A stretch of DNA of 64,000 bases from Plazaster borealis (taxonomy: Eukaryota > Echinodermata > Asteroidea > Forcipulatida > Labidiasteridae): positions 15,004,696-15,068,695 of the forward strand of contig CM037473.1 of assembly GCA_021014325.1 (NCBI GenBank). Direction: 5' to 3'. Numbering within the stretch: the stretch's first letter is position 1; each line of letters starts with the position of its first letter. Position numbers and translations under genes: made by a program. The notes below the pieces were generated by a model. That model was not told the DNA's origin. It worked only from the letters and a program-made list of their open reading frames with translations, and made no database searches. This document shows positions 51,593 through 63,109 of this stretch, piece after piece.

Positions 51593-53120
51593 CACGGTTG
51601 GGCTCTTTGCTCCAAGTACACATTGTCAATAAAGGATGATGGGGATGTGTGGGTGGCTGGACAGATCATTTACTGCCCCTTTGGGCTGTCCCATCCACTC
51701 TTCAGGGCGGGAGTGGGGTGGGGAACATTTCACACACCCCTTGCCCGGAGTAGTCTCCTTCACAAGGCAATGTCTACTCTCTAAATGATTCCTTGTTCTT
51801 TTCTCCATGCCGGTGTCATTATGGAAATCTGTCCCCGGAGATACGGTCCCCCATATGGGAAAATAACATGAGCTGAAGGTTGGTGCAGAAGAAATGTGTA
51901 GGCCCTACACCAGTCATCAGTGGTTGGTTGACAGGGGGGGGGGGGGACACGACATTAGACCTGTCTAAATTAATATTGTATGTAATGCCTTACCAAAACT
52001 TGCATGCATGATGAATAAAGTTTAGCATAAACTGGCAAAACTTTGTCTGCGAATTAACGGCTTCTGTTTATTCGAATTTTTGTAATAATGTAACTGAGAC
52101 TTTAATATTTCTGTGCACGTGTTGCACGTATTCGAACATGGGACCAGTTAAAGTGCGCGTGTTTGTTTCCTTCACGCGTTAAAGAATTAACGTGTAAATG
52201 TTCGAATACGTGCGAGACTTGCCACGGTCTAGTAATCATTATTTTACACGTTTTATGAAGATTTTCCACAGGAGGACGACCCCATCAACCCCACACCACG
52301 GGTTACGTTTTTTGGGGTGTTTTTTTCTTCTCGTGGACTTGTCGGCACGCAAAATGAACTGTATAATAAAGAAAACCATAACAAAGCATTGGTATAACCA
52401 GTGGTGGTGTTAGAGACGAGATTTTGCCAGGCGGGGACCGCGCCCTTTCGTTGGCCTCATTAATGTGACGACAACACAGCCGAATTACATTATTTGTCAG
52501 TCAGGCAACACACAGACAAACACGTGTCAGATTGAAATTAAACGATTTTTGAAAGAATGCAATTTTGTGAAAAATTATAACCAAGTTTTCAACTACACTG
52601 TTGAGGTGTCTGTAGTGGGAGTTGGGAGGGGTGGAGTTCTGGGCGCTCTTTAAAATATTGTTCCCATTCGATCTTGATAATGAAGTATTTCATTAAATTA
52701 TTAATAAACTATTCCACGGTTAAACCATGGTTTTTAAATTGTTGTTCCAAGCCGAATGTTTTGATTTTTTTAGCATAGTTTTAGTCAACATTTTTGGTTA
52801 CGATAATTAAACAATAAAACTTCCGAAGCAGCTTGTTGGGTGGGCGGGGCATGGGGGCCTTTGTAAGAATGGCGAGATTTCCTCCGTAGAGGGCGGTTAT
52901 CACCATTTTACAATGTAAAAACATAAACTGTGCGTTTATTTATGGTGATTTTATAATGACATTGATAATCATCTCGGTTCTTACACTTTTTTCTTCCAGA
53001 CAAAAAGTTTTCCAACCAGTAGTAGTAGGCCTAAAACTAGTGGTGTGTGTCGTGTGACGCATGAATGATTGAGCTGCGGTCGGCAGATCGGTCACACGTA
53101 CATCATCACTGCATGGTATT
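51593..53120. other. No recognisable gene
   Basis: Sequence upstream of UBE2G1. Open frames are short. A G-run near 51930 is followed by unremarkable AT-rich sequence. Confidence 0.4.
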
Positions 53121-53212
53121 TGCGCATGCGTTTTTAGCACTACGACGTAGACGGCCATTTTTCGTTCCTTGTCTTTTCCGGTTACTTTGTTCTACATTTT
53201 CATTTGCTGACA
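53121..53212 (+). promoter_or_regulatory. UBE2G1 proximal promoter / 5' UTR
   Basis: TGCGCATGCG (53121-53130) matches the NRF-1 core (GCGCATGCGC). ACGGCCATTTT (53151-53161) resembles a YY1-type site. Both are typical of TATA-less housekeeping promoters and lie within 92 bases of the start codon. Confidence 0.5.
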
Positions 53213-53258
53213 ATGGCAACCTCTGCTGCTGCAATGTTACTGAAGAAGCAGTTAAAAG
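53213..53258 (+). CDS. UBE2G1: UBE2G1 exon 1
   Basis: ATG at 53213, translation [15 protein letters not shown], phase 1 at GTAAAT. The length up to GFSAGL equals that of human UBE2G1 plus one residue, which supports this start. Confidence 0.88.
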
Positions 53259-56200
53259 GTAAATCCAAGACGTTATTTTATATTTGACGGTTCTGTTCAA
53301 CCGTGAGTGTCCTGACTTGTGATTTAACCATGAAAATGGGACGCCTTGTTTGCTTCCAGTTTCGTGACTACGTTTGTGTTGAATGTGTTCATGATCATGC
53401 ATGCCCATGCATACGAACAGTATCCAAAAGTGGTTCACTCGTGACGTTGTCATCATTGATCGTCATAATAACGTCACCAATGAATTCACGTGGTAATATT
53501 TATGGGTTCTCGGTGTTGGTTATTCATTAAAATACTTATTATCAATACTATGCTTGAAATTAATTAATTAAAGAAAGGGGTTGGGTTTATGTAAAAATGT
53601 AATGTTCGAAAATTGAGGGGGGGGGGGGGTGCGCTCAACATTATTTTGTCTTTTGATGACATACCGTAGGAGGTCCTGTTTTCAGGGCGTCCCTGAAATC
53701 GATGCAAATCTTTTACCTCTCTGCGCGCGATGTAAACAGTCCCTAGATACAATTTTTGTGGTTTGACTTGCCAAGCAAAGAGTCTCCTCTCCTTTGACCA
53801 AAACTTAGAATTATGTGAGGCTCCACTGGCAAGTTGCACTTGTATTGCAAAAATTTGTGGTATTTTAGGCATTTCTACAAGGTACAAAAATATGTCATAC
53901 TGTCGGGCCCATAAAAAAAATTTTGCCCGCTGAAAAAGTTTCATCGAACAATTTTTCAATTCACAATTCACGATGATAAAATCATGTGACTTAAAATTCT
54001 GCTGAGCATTCTGGGGAAAAAAATACAGAGGCTTAAAGAAGCCATGTGCCTTATATCATTTTCCAACAGTCTGGAGAATTTTTTTTTAAACCCTCATATC
54101 ATTTATTATTAATAAGGGTCATTAATAACATTAAAATTTAAACATTGGCTTGGTGATTCAAATATCACTGTTTATTGATATGCTTTATTATAAATGTTAA
54201 GAAACATAAAAAGATTCAAAACTTTTTAAAAAATCAGATTTGAAAGCCAAGACTTATTGACACTTTTTTTTATTATTTTTTTTTAATAGTTTTTGCAAAT
54301 TACCATCGTAATTTTTAAAATTAAATAAAAAATATTTTGAATAAAATGAAGACAACTGCTGGCTATAGAGTCATACACAACGTCTCACAGAACACTTGAA
54401 GTCACTGCAGATGTTTCTTCTGCGTATGGCTTCACCAGGGCACCATACTTTCTTGTTTGCCTCGAAAACAGGTAAAACTCAAAACAAATGGGACGCTATT
54501 GAAGTCATCGAAGATCGGTGCGTGGTGTGAAAGTTTCAATGTCTATCAAGTTTTAATATATTTTTACATACTTCTTATAAACAAAGGAAGGTAATTAGGG
54601 CATCAGTTGATATATGGCATCATTATTTTTTTTTAAATTTAAAGAAAAAGGCATAGTACATCGAAAACCGGACACGGGAGGATATATTGTGCATGCTGGT
54701 CGAGCCTGAGTTAGAGAGTAATTAATGGGGAAAAAAATTGGGATGAATGTAACAATAACCTTACAGTAACACTAAAAGTGAAATTGTCGATGTGTGCGAT
54801 CAGTTGATTGCGTTGACGGTCGATCCAGCTGCTCTCTATATAAAGCCTGGTTCATACTTCCTGCGAATGCAAAGCGAATTTGGACGTCACTTTGACGTCA
54901 CAGCTCTGTTTTTCGCTGCGAATGTTCGCAGGAGTTGAGTACAGCTCAACTCCTGCGAATTGCTCGTTGTGAATTTGTAACGTCAACATTCGTATCGCAT
55001 TCGCATTCGCAGGAAGTATGAACCGGGCTTAATTCACAGAATGGACCTATCGCGCAAAGTTATCGACCGATAGCACACATTGACCGAATGCGCCCAACAC
55101 AATAACTTGGTATTAATTTACTCATCCGTGATTCATCCATCATTAATGGATCCATATTCATATCATGGAGGTAGAAATAAGAGAGTTAAAAACAGAACAA
55201 ATAAACCATCAGCCCATTATTAATTAACCTCATTAAAACCTCTGGCTATTCTATACAAAATCATTGTTGCCATCAGCAGGGCTGTTTGCAGCAGATTAAA
55301 GCTCATTTTGTCGTGTTTGTGAACGGGGATTATCGTCAGACAAACAGGCCGTCCCATGCACATTCCTCAATACTGAAGTAAAGATCTCTGCTTACCTTGT
55401 ATGATACACAAATTGACAACTGGGAAATTATGTGGTATTTTGAAGGGATGTTTTAAAATACTCGGAGTCATTTCCAAAACAACTTAAAACAAAAAAAACA
55501 GAATCAAGTGGAGCATTATTTCCCCTTATACAATGTGTGTATAGCCAATTTTGTCCTCAAAATATTTTTAATATAAAATATTGCTTTTATCCAAAGTTTT
55601 TCACCAGATTGGTAAAGGGTCATTTGTGCTTGCGTAACCGTAAGCCATTCCACAAAACAATGTGGCTCCTGCCGAGGGCCTTGCTGCTGATTTATAATTA
55701 CATTCCTATTTAGCCATTGTAAGACTTTAAAATTCAACATTAACAGAGCACCCACGGCTTGAGAGTTCAATAACTGAAGTGGAGTTTTTATGTGCAATCA
55801 GTTCAAAATAGTTTGTAAGACTAAGATATGTTAAATTTGCATTGGGGATAAAGAATATTATTTGGTTTTACCTATACACCCAAGTGTGTAAAGCACTGTA
55901 TACTCGGTACTTTCCCTGAGTCCTCTGAAAACAAAATAGGCATATTACTCGGGTGGGATTAGAACCCACAACCTTTGCCATTCTTGAGCAGATGCCTTAC
56001 CAGTACCACAAGACCACCGAGATTGCCTGGTAACCAGAGGCAGTACAAATCCCATATTTTCGCTCTTGAATGGCATAGGTCATGGGTTCGAATCTCACCC
56101 GAGTTATTTGTAAGATGTAAAGGCAAACCCTGACGTCAAATTTTCATGTTTTGTCATTTCAGAGATGGAAAGTAAAGGAGGGACAGACGGCTTTTCAGCG

Positions 56201-59200
56201 GGATTGAGTGAAGATGATAACCTGTTCAGATGGGAAGTAATTATCTACGGTCCCTCCGAAACCTTCTTGTAAGTTGGAAACAAGAGAACAGGAGCATTAT
56301 ATTTTATAACTTTGGCGACAGATCCAGATCTAAAGCATGATCTTAATTTAATTTGATTTTTTCATATCTCTTTGTTTTACTGTAACTGTCACCCTGAGCA
56401 CCTTGTAATCAGGCATGATATTCATTCTACTTTAGTCTGATTTACAATTTTTTAGCCCTTGGAAAGATCTGCAAAATTGTGATTAAATAGCCTTTAAAGT
56501 CTATTAAAGCCTACACCTTGTGTACATGTTGGTCAGCCCTTGTACTCGTTAAAATTTTACTACTTTTTTTTCCAAGGACTAGGGCCCAATTTCATAGAGC
56601 TGCTTAAGCAGGAAATATTGCTAAGCAGAAATGAGCAGGATACCAGTCACAATTTGTACATGTGACATGGTAGTTTGGCTGGTAACCTTATTCTGGTAAG
56701 CATAATTTTGTTGTGCCCAGCTACTTTTTGTGCTTAAGCAGCTCTATGAAATTGAGCCCAGATCTCATGCCTGTATAATGTGGATTCGTGTGCTTTATAA
56801 AACTTTGTCATAATATTATTTTTTATTAATTCATCTGATATTCTCTAATTGATCAGTCATGGTATTCTAAAAAGGTTCTTCAAGGCCTGAACTGTATATA
56901 TGTTGGACCTTGTACTCCATAACAAAATTTCAAGGGTTAAATATCATGCCTTTTAATCATCATTTAATTCTTTTTTGAAGTATGCATTGCATTTGTATTT
57001 TACATGTATCTTGCCAATATTGTTTTTATTTTTTATGTGTTAAAATGTTATAACTTTCCTTTTCTTTTGACATTTCATTGATATCGTGATTTGTTTATTC
57101 ATATTTTACTTTTAATTATCATTTTAATTTGTTTATCATTGTGATTTTTTCAGTATTTTCATTTCCTTTTCTGCCCAATTTTCCTTTTCTGCCCTTACTG
57201 TAGTCAAGTTGCCACAGTTTCAGCTGTCCTTCCGACATTAGTAATATTGACAAATGACATTTTTAAGGAAGTTACAAATTCATGTCTGTGTGATTAAGCC
57301 ACGTGGCTGCTGTCAATAGCCTGTAGTGCAAATAAGCTAATTAACATTTAATTAATTTAATTCTTAAGTAAATACATTTATTAGAGAATATTTCTTTAAG
57401 ATGTAAGAAGCTTTGTAGAATAGGACCAAGTGATTAAATGCACCAATGCTGTAAAATGTGTTTGAAGAATGAGTTGCCAAGACTAAAAGGCGATCAATTT
57501 CCAGTGCAAACTCCTCAAAAAAACTATCTTGGCTTTTGGGGAAATCGTAGCACAGGGCCCAATTTCATAGAGCTGCTTACAAGCACAAAAAACTAACTAA
57601 GCACAGCAAAACAATTATGTTTACCAGACAAAGACTACCAGCAAAATTCTATGATGTAACCTCTGTGACTGGTATCCTGCTTATTTTTGCTCAGCAGAAA
57701 CTTGTTCAGCAATATTTTCTGCTTAAGTGCAGCTCTATGAAATGGGGCCCTGCTTTCATAGAGCTGTTTAAGCACAAAAAGTAACTAAGCACAGAAAAAA
57801 AATTTATGCTTACCAGAATAAGGTTACCGGCCAAAACACCACATGTACCCTTTGTGACTGGTTTCCTGTTTATTTGTGCCCAGCAGAAAGTTGTAGAGCA
57901 CTATTGTTTGCTTTAACAGATTTGAATTTGGGCCTTGATCTTGACCCTTTTAGGTTGGTAACATATCCAGTTGTGTAATTGTTATGATTTATTGTTGCAG
58001 AATATGGAACAGGTGGTTGGGGGGGGGCTTTTTGTTATACTTCACTATCCTACTAAAGGGTATACTTTCCAAGTCTCTGGTCGATGCCATATTAATATAA
58101 TAAAGCCTCAAATACCTTATTTTTCTTTCCACAGTGAGGGAGGTTTCTTCAAGGCAGAGTTGGTTTTTCCTGAGAACTTCCCGAACAGACCACCCAAGAT
58201 GAAGTTCATGACTGAAATGTGGCATCCAAACAGTTAGTACACAACAGGGTCCAATTTCATAGAGCTTATTAAGCAGAACATTTTGCTTTACAATTTTCTG
58301 GTTAGCAGGAAAGCAGTCGCAAATATGCGATTTAATTTTTTGGCTGTTAACCCTTTCAGCCCCAATGGCGACTTTAGTCGACTGTGCACTATACCCTGCT
58401 TGAGCCCCAATGGCGACTATAGTCGCCCAAGATTACACACAAAAAAGCACTCAAGCCTGAGCACAAAGGCCATTTTTAAAAAGCTGTAGTTTTGTCCATC
58501 TTCACCTTCCATACCAAAGCTTACCATCATTGGAAAGAGAAAGATCGGATCTTTCCAACGGTGGTTAAATATAATAGGGTTGCTATTATGCAATCACTTC
58601 AAATTGGAGTGGAAAGATCTGAAATGACAAACACCTACAGAGCGCCATATGGTTGTGTGCAAAAAAGTGTTTGGATTTACAGAACACACTTGGGAAACAA
58701 TTGGGAAACAAACACCCAGAACTTGGACAAATATTGGCTGATTTCAATGATTTTTAAATTGTATGAAAGGAAATTCAATGAGTAAGACAATTTTTATTAC
58801 TTATTATGCTCTAAAATGAAATCTTCTAGGTAATAATAGAGTTTGTAAAATCGAACTTAGAACACAAGCGTCCTGTTGTGTGAGAATGTGTGCTTCACGC
58901 TTGAGTGGTCAAACAACGTGGGCCACAGCGGTTGTTTATGTCAAAAGAACTTGGGGCTGAAAGGGTTAACCTTATTCTGGTAAGCCAAATGTTGTGCTAA
59001 GCTACTTTGTGTGCTTATCGTAGCAGCTCTATGAAATTGGGCCAAAATCTGATTGATTTACAAAAGAACCACATAGCTTTACATGTAGCTTCCAGCAGGG
59101 ACATGAGGGAGAATAATGTGGTGTTTCTGATCAGCCGAATGTGGGTTTGAGTCCAGGGCCCAATTTCATAGAGCTGCTAAGCACAAAAATTTGCTTAGCA

Positions 59201-60911
59201 TGAAATTTCTTCCTTGATAGGTTCTTTTACTAGGATTGGTAGTGCAAATAAAAGAACCCAGAACACTTATCTATTACGAGTAGGGGTTAGCCCCAGTGTT
59301 TCTGGGTCAAATAGCAAGTGCCCTTGTTTATAGGTTTCCTCAGGCTTGCGAGCTACAGTGATTAAGTTCACTTATGAATATGAGTCATCCTTGATTTCAT
59401 TATTAGAAATATATAATAATTATAATAATACAATTATTATGTTATGAATATGGCAGTGCACTTTTTTCCAGACTTTTGAAATGCAGAAAAGTGGGGCTCA
59501 TTGATACAATACTTGGTTTTATCTAGAAATTAACATTCAAAATTTGTGAAATTTCTCACATGAAAACAGCAGTGGAAAACAAAACAAAATACATATTTTA
59601 TTAGAAATGTCTGTTAATTAAATTGATTGTCTGGATTTGTTTTATTTGTAGTTGCAAAGAACGGTGACGTATGTATTTCAATCCTCCACGAGCCAGGAGA
59701 CGACAAGTGGGGATACGAGTCGGCATCGGAACGCTGGCGCCCTGTACACAGCATAGAATCCATCCTCATTAGTGTAATATCAATGCTATCGAATCCCAAT
59801 GACGAGTCACCGGCTAACGTTGATGCAGGGGTGAGTTCCACTTTGTATGTAGGGCTTTGAAGTAGACTCGGGAACCCTGCTATCCACTGATTTCAAAGCC
59901 CTTGCCCCTCCCCCTCTTGCCGCCCCCCCTCCAAACAAAATGAGATAAAAAAAAAAACATTGAATGGTTCAATACATTAAATACCCCCCCCCACAATGAT
60001 ATCTTTGTCCCCGCTTGCCCCCGCCCCCGAAAACTACATGACCCAAAACACTGAAATTTGGGTCTTGGAATATTTACACATGACCAACTAATTTTAGCAA
60101 AATGAAAGAATATCTGTGTGGTTGTTCACGGATGTTGATTTGACACAGAATGACTGATATGATTATTGATTCATAAATAAGGATAAATACATTTATAATG
60201 TTACATTTTAATAACCAACCCCTTTCCTCTAGTGTCGTGACTGACCAGGCCAGGATTCAAACCCACATTCTGTAAATTACAGAACTTGAGTCCACTTCCC
60301 TGGACCCCTCAACCACGACACCTCACTATTTTTATGTCTTGCCAATTGACTGCTTTTGTTACACCAGTACACCTGGGCCCAATTTCATGGCTCTGCTTAC
60401 CGTAAGCAAAGAATCGGCGCTTACGGAAGCAGGGAATTCTGCACTTACGTCAAGCGTATTTCACGGGTTAGCGGGGAATTTTTGCTTGTGCGCATGCGTA
60501 CTCCACGTTACTAGGCATTCTTCGCTTACACAGCTAGCGCAGAAATTCGGCGCTTGCACGTAAGCAGGGAATGGTGATCGCAAGCGCAGAATTCGGCGGT
60601 AAGCAGAGCCATGAAATTGGGCCCTGTTTACGAGTTGCGTTGAGAAAGACTCTGATAGAGTCACTCCAGGCCAGTAACTGTTTTTTGCATTTATACCAAA
60701 GGTCGTTTTTGGCTGGTAAGCAGTTTGCAACAGCTGAGTCTATTTTCTCCTTTACTAATTGTATACAATGTTATTTCCCAAACCTTGTTCTTTACCATAC
60801 TCCCATACTTAATTTTTTCTCACCATTCAGAAAGAATGGAGGGAAGACTACAGTGGCGCCTTTAAGAGGAGTGTTCTTCAGACAGTCAAAAAAAGCCAGC
60901 AGTTATTATAG
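53213..60911 (+). CDS. UBE2G1: Ubiquitin-conjugating enzyme E2 G1 (UBC7-type), complete
   Basis: Five exons (53213-53258, 56163-56268, 58135-58232, 59652-59830, 60831-60911) give 169 aa; human UBE2G1 has 170. The UBC fold is complete: N-terminal helix ([14 protein letters not shown]), [45 protein letters not shown], the HPN motif at residues 81-83, the catalytic cysteine Cys91 in [11 protein letters not shown], and the acidic insertion after it ([14 protein letters not shown]) that marks the UBC7/UBE2G/CDC34 group. C-terminal helices [20 protein letters not shown] and [18 protein letters not shown]. It takes ubiquitin from E1 and builds mainly Lys48-linked chains with RING E3s. KEWRED and TEMWHPN favour G1 over the ERAD enzyme UBE2G2. 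Confidence 0.96.
53259..54843 (+). other. UBE2G1 intron 1, unassigned part
   Basis: AT-rich with a G-run near 53620. No exon or element ends recognised before the MITE at 54844. Confidence 0.45.
54844..55029. mobile_element. Harbinger-like MITE (AGCCTGGTTCATACTT ends, TAA duplication)
   Basis: 186 bp. The ends AGCCTGGTTCATACTTCCTG and CAGGAAGTATGAACCGGGCT are inverted repeats extending through CGAATGC. TAA flanks both sides (54841-54843, 55030-55032), the 3-bp TWA duplication of PIF/Harbinger elements. The centre is a second hairpin, AGGAGTTGAG-TAC-AGCTCAACTCCT. Confidence 0.85.
55829..56065 (-). mobile_element. tRNA-derived SINE family S1, nearly complete
   Basis: Reverse orientation: TTTGCATTGGGGATAAAGAA, TTTACCTATACACCCAAGTG, GTGGGATTAGAACCCACAAC (decayed B box), then ACCACAAGACCACCGAGATT with GCC. 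Ends about 95 bases before UBE2G1 exon 2. Confidence 0.65.
56163..56268 (+). CDS. UBE2G1: UBE2G1 exon 2
   Basis: Acceptor TTGTCATTTCAG, donor GTAAGT. Encodes [20 protein letters not shown] and [15 protein letters not shown]. Confidence 0.95.
56580..56762. mobile_element. Family-C-related MITE, well preserved
   Basis: Ends GGGCCCAATTTCATAGAGCT and AGCTCTATGAAATTGAGCCC. Interior AAGCAGGAAATATTGCTAAG, GGATACCAGTCACAATTTGT and GCTGGTAACCTTATTCTGGT. Confidence 0.7.
57554..57935. mobile_element. Two tandem family-C-related MITEs
   Basis: Copy one ends GGGCCCAATTTCATAGAGCT ... GCTCTATGAAATGGGGCCC (57554-57750). Copy two starts within a few bases (TGCTTTCATAGAGCTG) and runs to GAATTTGGGCC. Both are in UBE2G1 intron 2. 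Confidence 0.65.
58135..58232 (+). CDS. UBE2G1: UBE2G1 exon 3
   Basis: Acceptor CTTTCCACAG, donor GTTAGT (non-consensus at +3). Encodes [20 protein letters not shown] and [12 protein letters not shown]. Confidence 0.95.
58255..59043. mobile_element. Family-C-related MITE split by a piggyBac-type element
   Basis: Left part AATTTCATAGAGCTTATTAA to TTTTTGGCTG (58346); right part CTTATTCTGGTAAGCC to CTCTATGAAATTGGGCC. In intact relatives these halves join as GGCTGGTAACCTTATTCTGG. Confidence 0.75.
58351..58965. mobile_element. piggyBac-type element, non-autonomous, nested
   Basis: 615 bp with 15-bp perfect inverted ends CCCTTTCAGCCCCAA and TTAA on each side (58347-58350, 58966-58969). TTAA plus CCCTTT is the piggyBac signature. 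A subterminal AGCCCCAATGGCGACTATAG repeats the terminal motif. No DDD transposase frame is present: the interior frame at 58492-58785 is short and not recognisable. Confidence 0.88.
59120..59405 (+). mobile_element. tRNA-derived SINE family S2, with short family-C insert in the head
   Basis: GTGGGTTTGAGTCCA (B-box region), then a short GGGCCCAATTTCATAGAGCT ... GCATGAAATTTC segment (59157-59210), then GGTTCTTTTACTAGGATTGG, AAAGAACCCAGAACACTTAT, TTATAGGTTTCCTCAGGCTT and GTGATTAAGTTCACTTATGA. Confidence 0.6.
59652..59830 (+). CDS. UBE2G1: UBE2G1 exon 4 (active site)
   Basis: Acceptor TTATTTGTAG, donor GTGAGT. 60 codons from [20 protein letters not shown] to [11 protein letters not shown], including catalytic Cys91 and the acidic loop. 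Confidence 0.96.
60235..60330 (-). mobile_element. tRNA-like SINE head fragment
   Basis: GGCCAGGATTCAAACCCACA (complement of a B box) and AGAACTTGAGTCCACTTCCC, as in the reverse S2 copies. Truncated. Confidence 0.45.
60376..60623. mobile_element. Family-C MITE (GGCCCAATTT ends), copy 2
   Basis: 248 bp with the same interior as 7526-7774 (AAGCAAAGAATCGGCGCTTA, TTTCACGGGTTA, CGCAGAAATTCGGCGCTTGC). Flanked by CTG on both sides (60373-60375, 60624-60626). It ends 207 bases before UBE2G1 exon 5. Confidence 0.88.
60831..60911 (+). CDS. UBE2G1: UBE2G1 exon 5 (C-terminus)
   Basis: Acceptor [31 protein letters not shown] then KSQQLL and TAG at 60909-60911. Confidence 0.94.
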   Translation, partial: KEWREDYSGAFKRSVLQTVKKSQQLL

Positions 60912-61159
60912 TGGGTCTGTGGAAAGATGCAGTGTGGTGAGTCTATTAGCACCATATCATATCGTCGCGTCAGTGCAAAAACGTTTATCTCAATTTTGCA
61001 AAAATGTTGTATCACTCACGAAGATAATAATAATAATAATACGCAGTTCTTATATGGCAGTTTATACTCCCGATGGGTGTCTCAAAGCGCTCAGTATTTT
61101 TCCTACAAGGTATAAGTGGAGTTACGTGTTGAAGTATAAGACCTATTCCTTTACATAGC

Positions 61160-61445
61160 ACCATGTAATGGTCAACAAGGTGCTGTGGCGCAATCTGCAG
61201 CCAATCAAACCAGGAACACCTGGGCGAACCCTTTCTCTTTACAATAAGTGCACTGGGTTATTTTACGTGCATTACACAACACATGGGACCTACGGCTTAA
61301 CGTCCAATCCGAAGGACAAAGCATGTGGTTAAGTGTCTTGCTTAAAGATACAAGTGTCATGACTGGGATTCGAACCCATACTCTGCTGATCAGAAACACC
61401 AGAGCTTGAGTTCGGTGATCTTATCCGCTCGCCCACGACATGCCA
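61160..61445 (-). mobile_element. tRNA-derived SINE family S2, reverse orientation
   Basis: ACTGGGTTATTTTACGTGCA, GTCCAATCCGAAGGACAAAG, CAAGTGTCATGACTGGGATT with CGAACCCA, and CCAGAGCTTGAGTTCGGTG. Complement of the plus-strand copies. Downstream of the UBE2G1 stop, possibly within its 3' UTR. Confidence 0.65.
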
Positions 61446-61631
61446 CAAGATGCTACGTGCAAAAAAGTTGTGTCTCGGCGCCTACTTGTTTTGTGTGTAC
61501 ATCCGGGCTTTTTTAAGCGAGATACGACGTTCTGACTATTTCAAACTCGCGCGGAACATAAGTGCTATTTTAGGGGATACAACATTTTTGCACTGACACA
61601 ATGATATTAACCCTCACTCCCATGGTGTTCT

Positions 61632-61785
61632 GGGCCCAATTTCATAGAGCTGATAATAAGCAGAAAGTAATGCTTAACAATTTTCTGCTAAGCAACAATG
61701 AGCAGGAACTCAGCCACAGATGGTAAATCTAACATAGCATTTTGTCTGCTATTTTTTGTGCTTCTGCAGCTCTGTGAAATTCGGC
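61632..61785. mobile_element. Family-C-related MITE with CTG duplication
   Basis: Ends GGCCCAATTTCATAGAGCTG and CAGCTCTGTGAAATTCGGCC, flanked by CTG on both sides. Confidence 0.65.
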
Positions 61786-61852
61786 CCTGGCCAGGAGACA
61801 TCCCAAATCCATTAAAATTCTCCACTTGAATTTTGTGAACATCTCCACCTGG

Positions 61853-62042
61853 GCCCAATTTCATAAAGCCTGTAAGCACAAAAACTTGCTAAGCACAGAA
61901 AAATCTTGCTTAACAGAAACGGGTTACCAGCCAACATTCCATAAAGTTTATACTGTTGCTACCGGTGCCGCACTCATTTTTTGTTTAGCAAAGAAATTTG
62001 GTAAGCAGCATTTTCTGCTAAACAGCTTTATGAAATTAGGCC
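61853..62042. mobile_element. Family-C-related MITE
   Basis: GGCCCAATTTCATAAAGCCT ... CAGCTTTATGAAATTAGGCC. Interior AACGGGTTACCAGCCAACAT. Confidence 0.6.
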
Positions 62043-62287
62043 TAGGACACAGATCTTATAGCTATTTTCACCAGACTGAAAAAGAAATACTTAATGATAT
62101 AAACCAAAATAACAACAATAAAAAGTAAATGCAAAATACAAAATTTAAATAAATTATAATTACTTACAATATACTTTCACTACCTCTTCCAGTAGCTTTG
62201 AGAACTATGGTATTTTAATTATGTTTTCCCTTCACTATATTTAAAATGTCAACAATTTCTGACTGTATTTTTTATTTTATTTTTCAG

Positions 62288-62523
62288 ATTTAAGAGGGCC
62301 CTTTTTATGTGGATGTTTGATCTGAGCAACAATGTTACATCCAAGGACGTCGTTCTTGAAAGAAAGAAAAAAGCTGCTCAAGATTTGAAACATTCTATGC
62401 AAAGTGAGCGAAAGAAAGAAACATACAGACTCACGCACGACTCGATCAGGATTTGTCTCGATCGACGAAAAGAGTTTACAACTCTCAACTCTTGTAGTAA
62501 AAGGAAGAAAAATAAACTGACGT

Positions 62524-62557
<34 letters not shown>
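62288..62557 (+). pseudogene. Possible retroposed mRNA 3' end (signal plus A-tract)
   Basis: AATAAA at 62511-62516 is followed 13 bases later by 28 uninterrupted A residues (62530-62557), the layout of a polyadenylated transcript copied into DNA. A 74-codon frame precedes it (MWMFDLSNNVTSKDVVLERK, Lys- and Arg-rich, unrecognised). A TTATTTTTCAG acceptor-like sequence at 62277-62287 offers the alternative that this is a real last exon beside a chance A-tract. Source gene unknown. Confidence 0.3.
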
Positions 62558-63109
62558 TGCAAGATTGAGAGTCTTCAAATCATGTCTGAGATGTTTGTGA
62601 GGTAAGTGGTCATGACAGTAGTTTGACACGATGTACCAGCAAGAGATCGTCGCTCCAGAGGAACGGCGGTGTTGTAAATATTGGCAAGATGCCAGGAGGC
62701 TAACGCGTCATCGATGATGTCATCGTTGTAAATCAAGCAATTCCAGAGAGATGGCCAGATCAATGTGAGGATGTACAAGAGCTATCGAATTTTGTTCGCT
62801 CTGATGTCAAGGTCGGAAAATTTGCCGTCAAAAGAGCGGAAATATGCGTGTCGTAGAGGATGTGTGTGTGTTTGAGCAACAGCAGAGGGAAATGCAGCAA
62901 TCATGACTACAAGACGGTTTCTCATCCCAGCATTGGTGAGGGGGGGGGGGAGTAGAAGTCGGGGCCCGACTTCAAAAAAACTGAAACAAAAAATGTTGCA
63001 GGAAACCAGTTTTGAGTGTTGTATGTTACGTGCTATTTTTATATTTTCAATATTGATTATTCTGATTGGCCCCCATAGGGTTAACTCACTTAGTAGCAGC
63101 AAATCAGCG
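62558..63109. other. No recognisable gene
   Basis: Moderately GC-richer than its surroundings, with open frames on the minus strand (62575-62778, 62782-63123) that I cannot assign. Could be UBE2G1 3' flank or part of an unknown gene. Confidence 0.35.

Noticed and set aside
55161..55180. Further micro-insert CATGGAGGTAGAAAT
   Set aside because: The core motif is present but I found no flanking direct repeat, so it is not counted as an insertion.
58492..58785. Transposase remnant inside the piggyBac-type element
   Set aside because: The 97-codon frame shows no recognisable DDD motif or cysteine-rich end, so the element is taken as non-autonomous.
60571..61158. 195-codon plus-strand ORF across UBE2G1 exon 5
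   Set aside because: It reads exon 5 in the wrong frame and runs through MITE and intron sequence.
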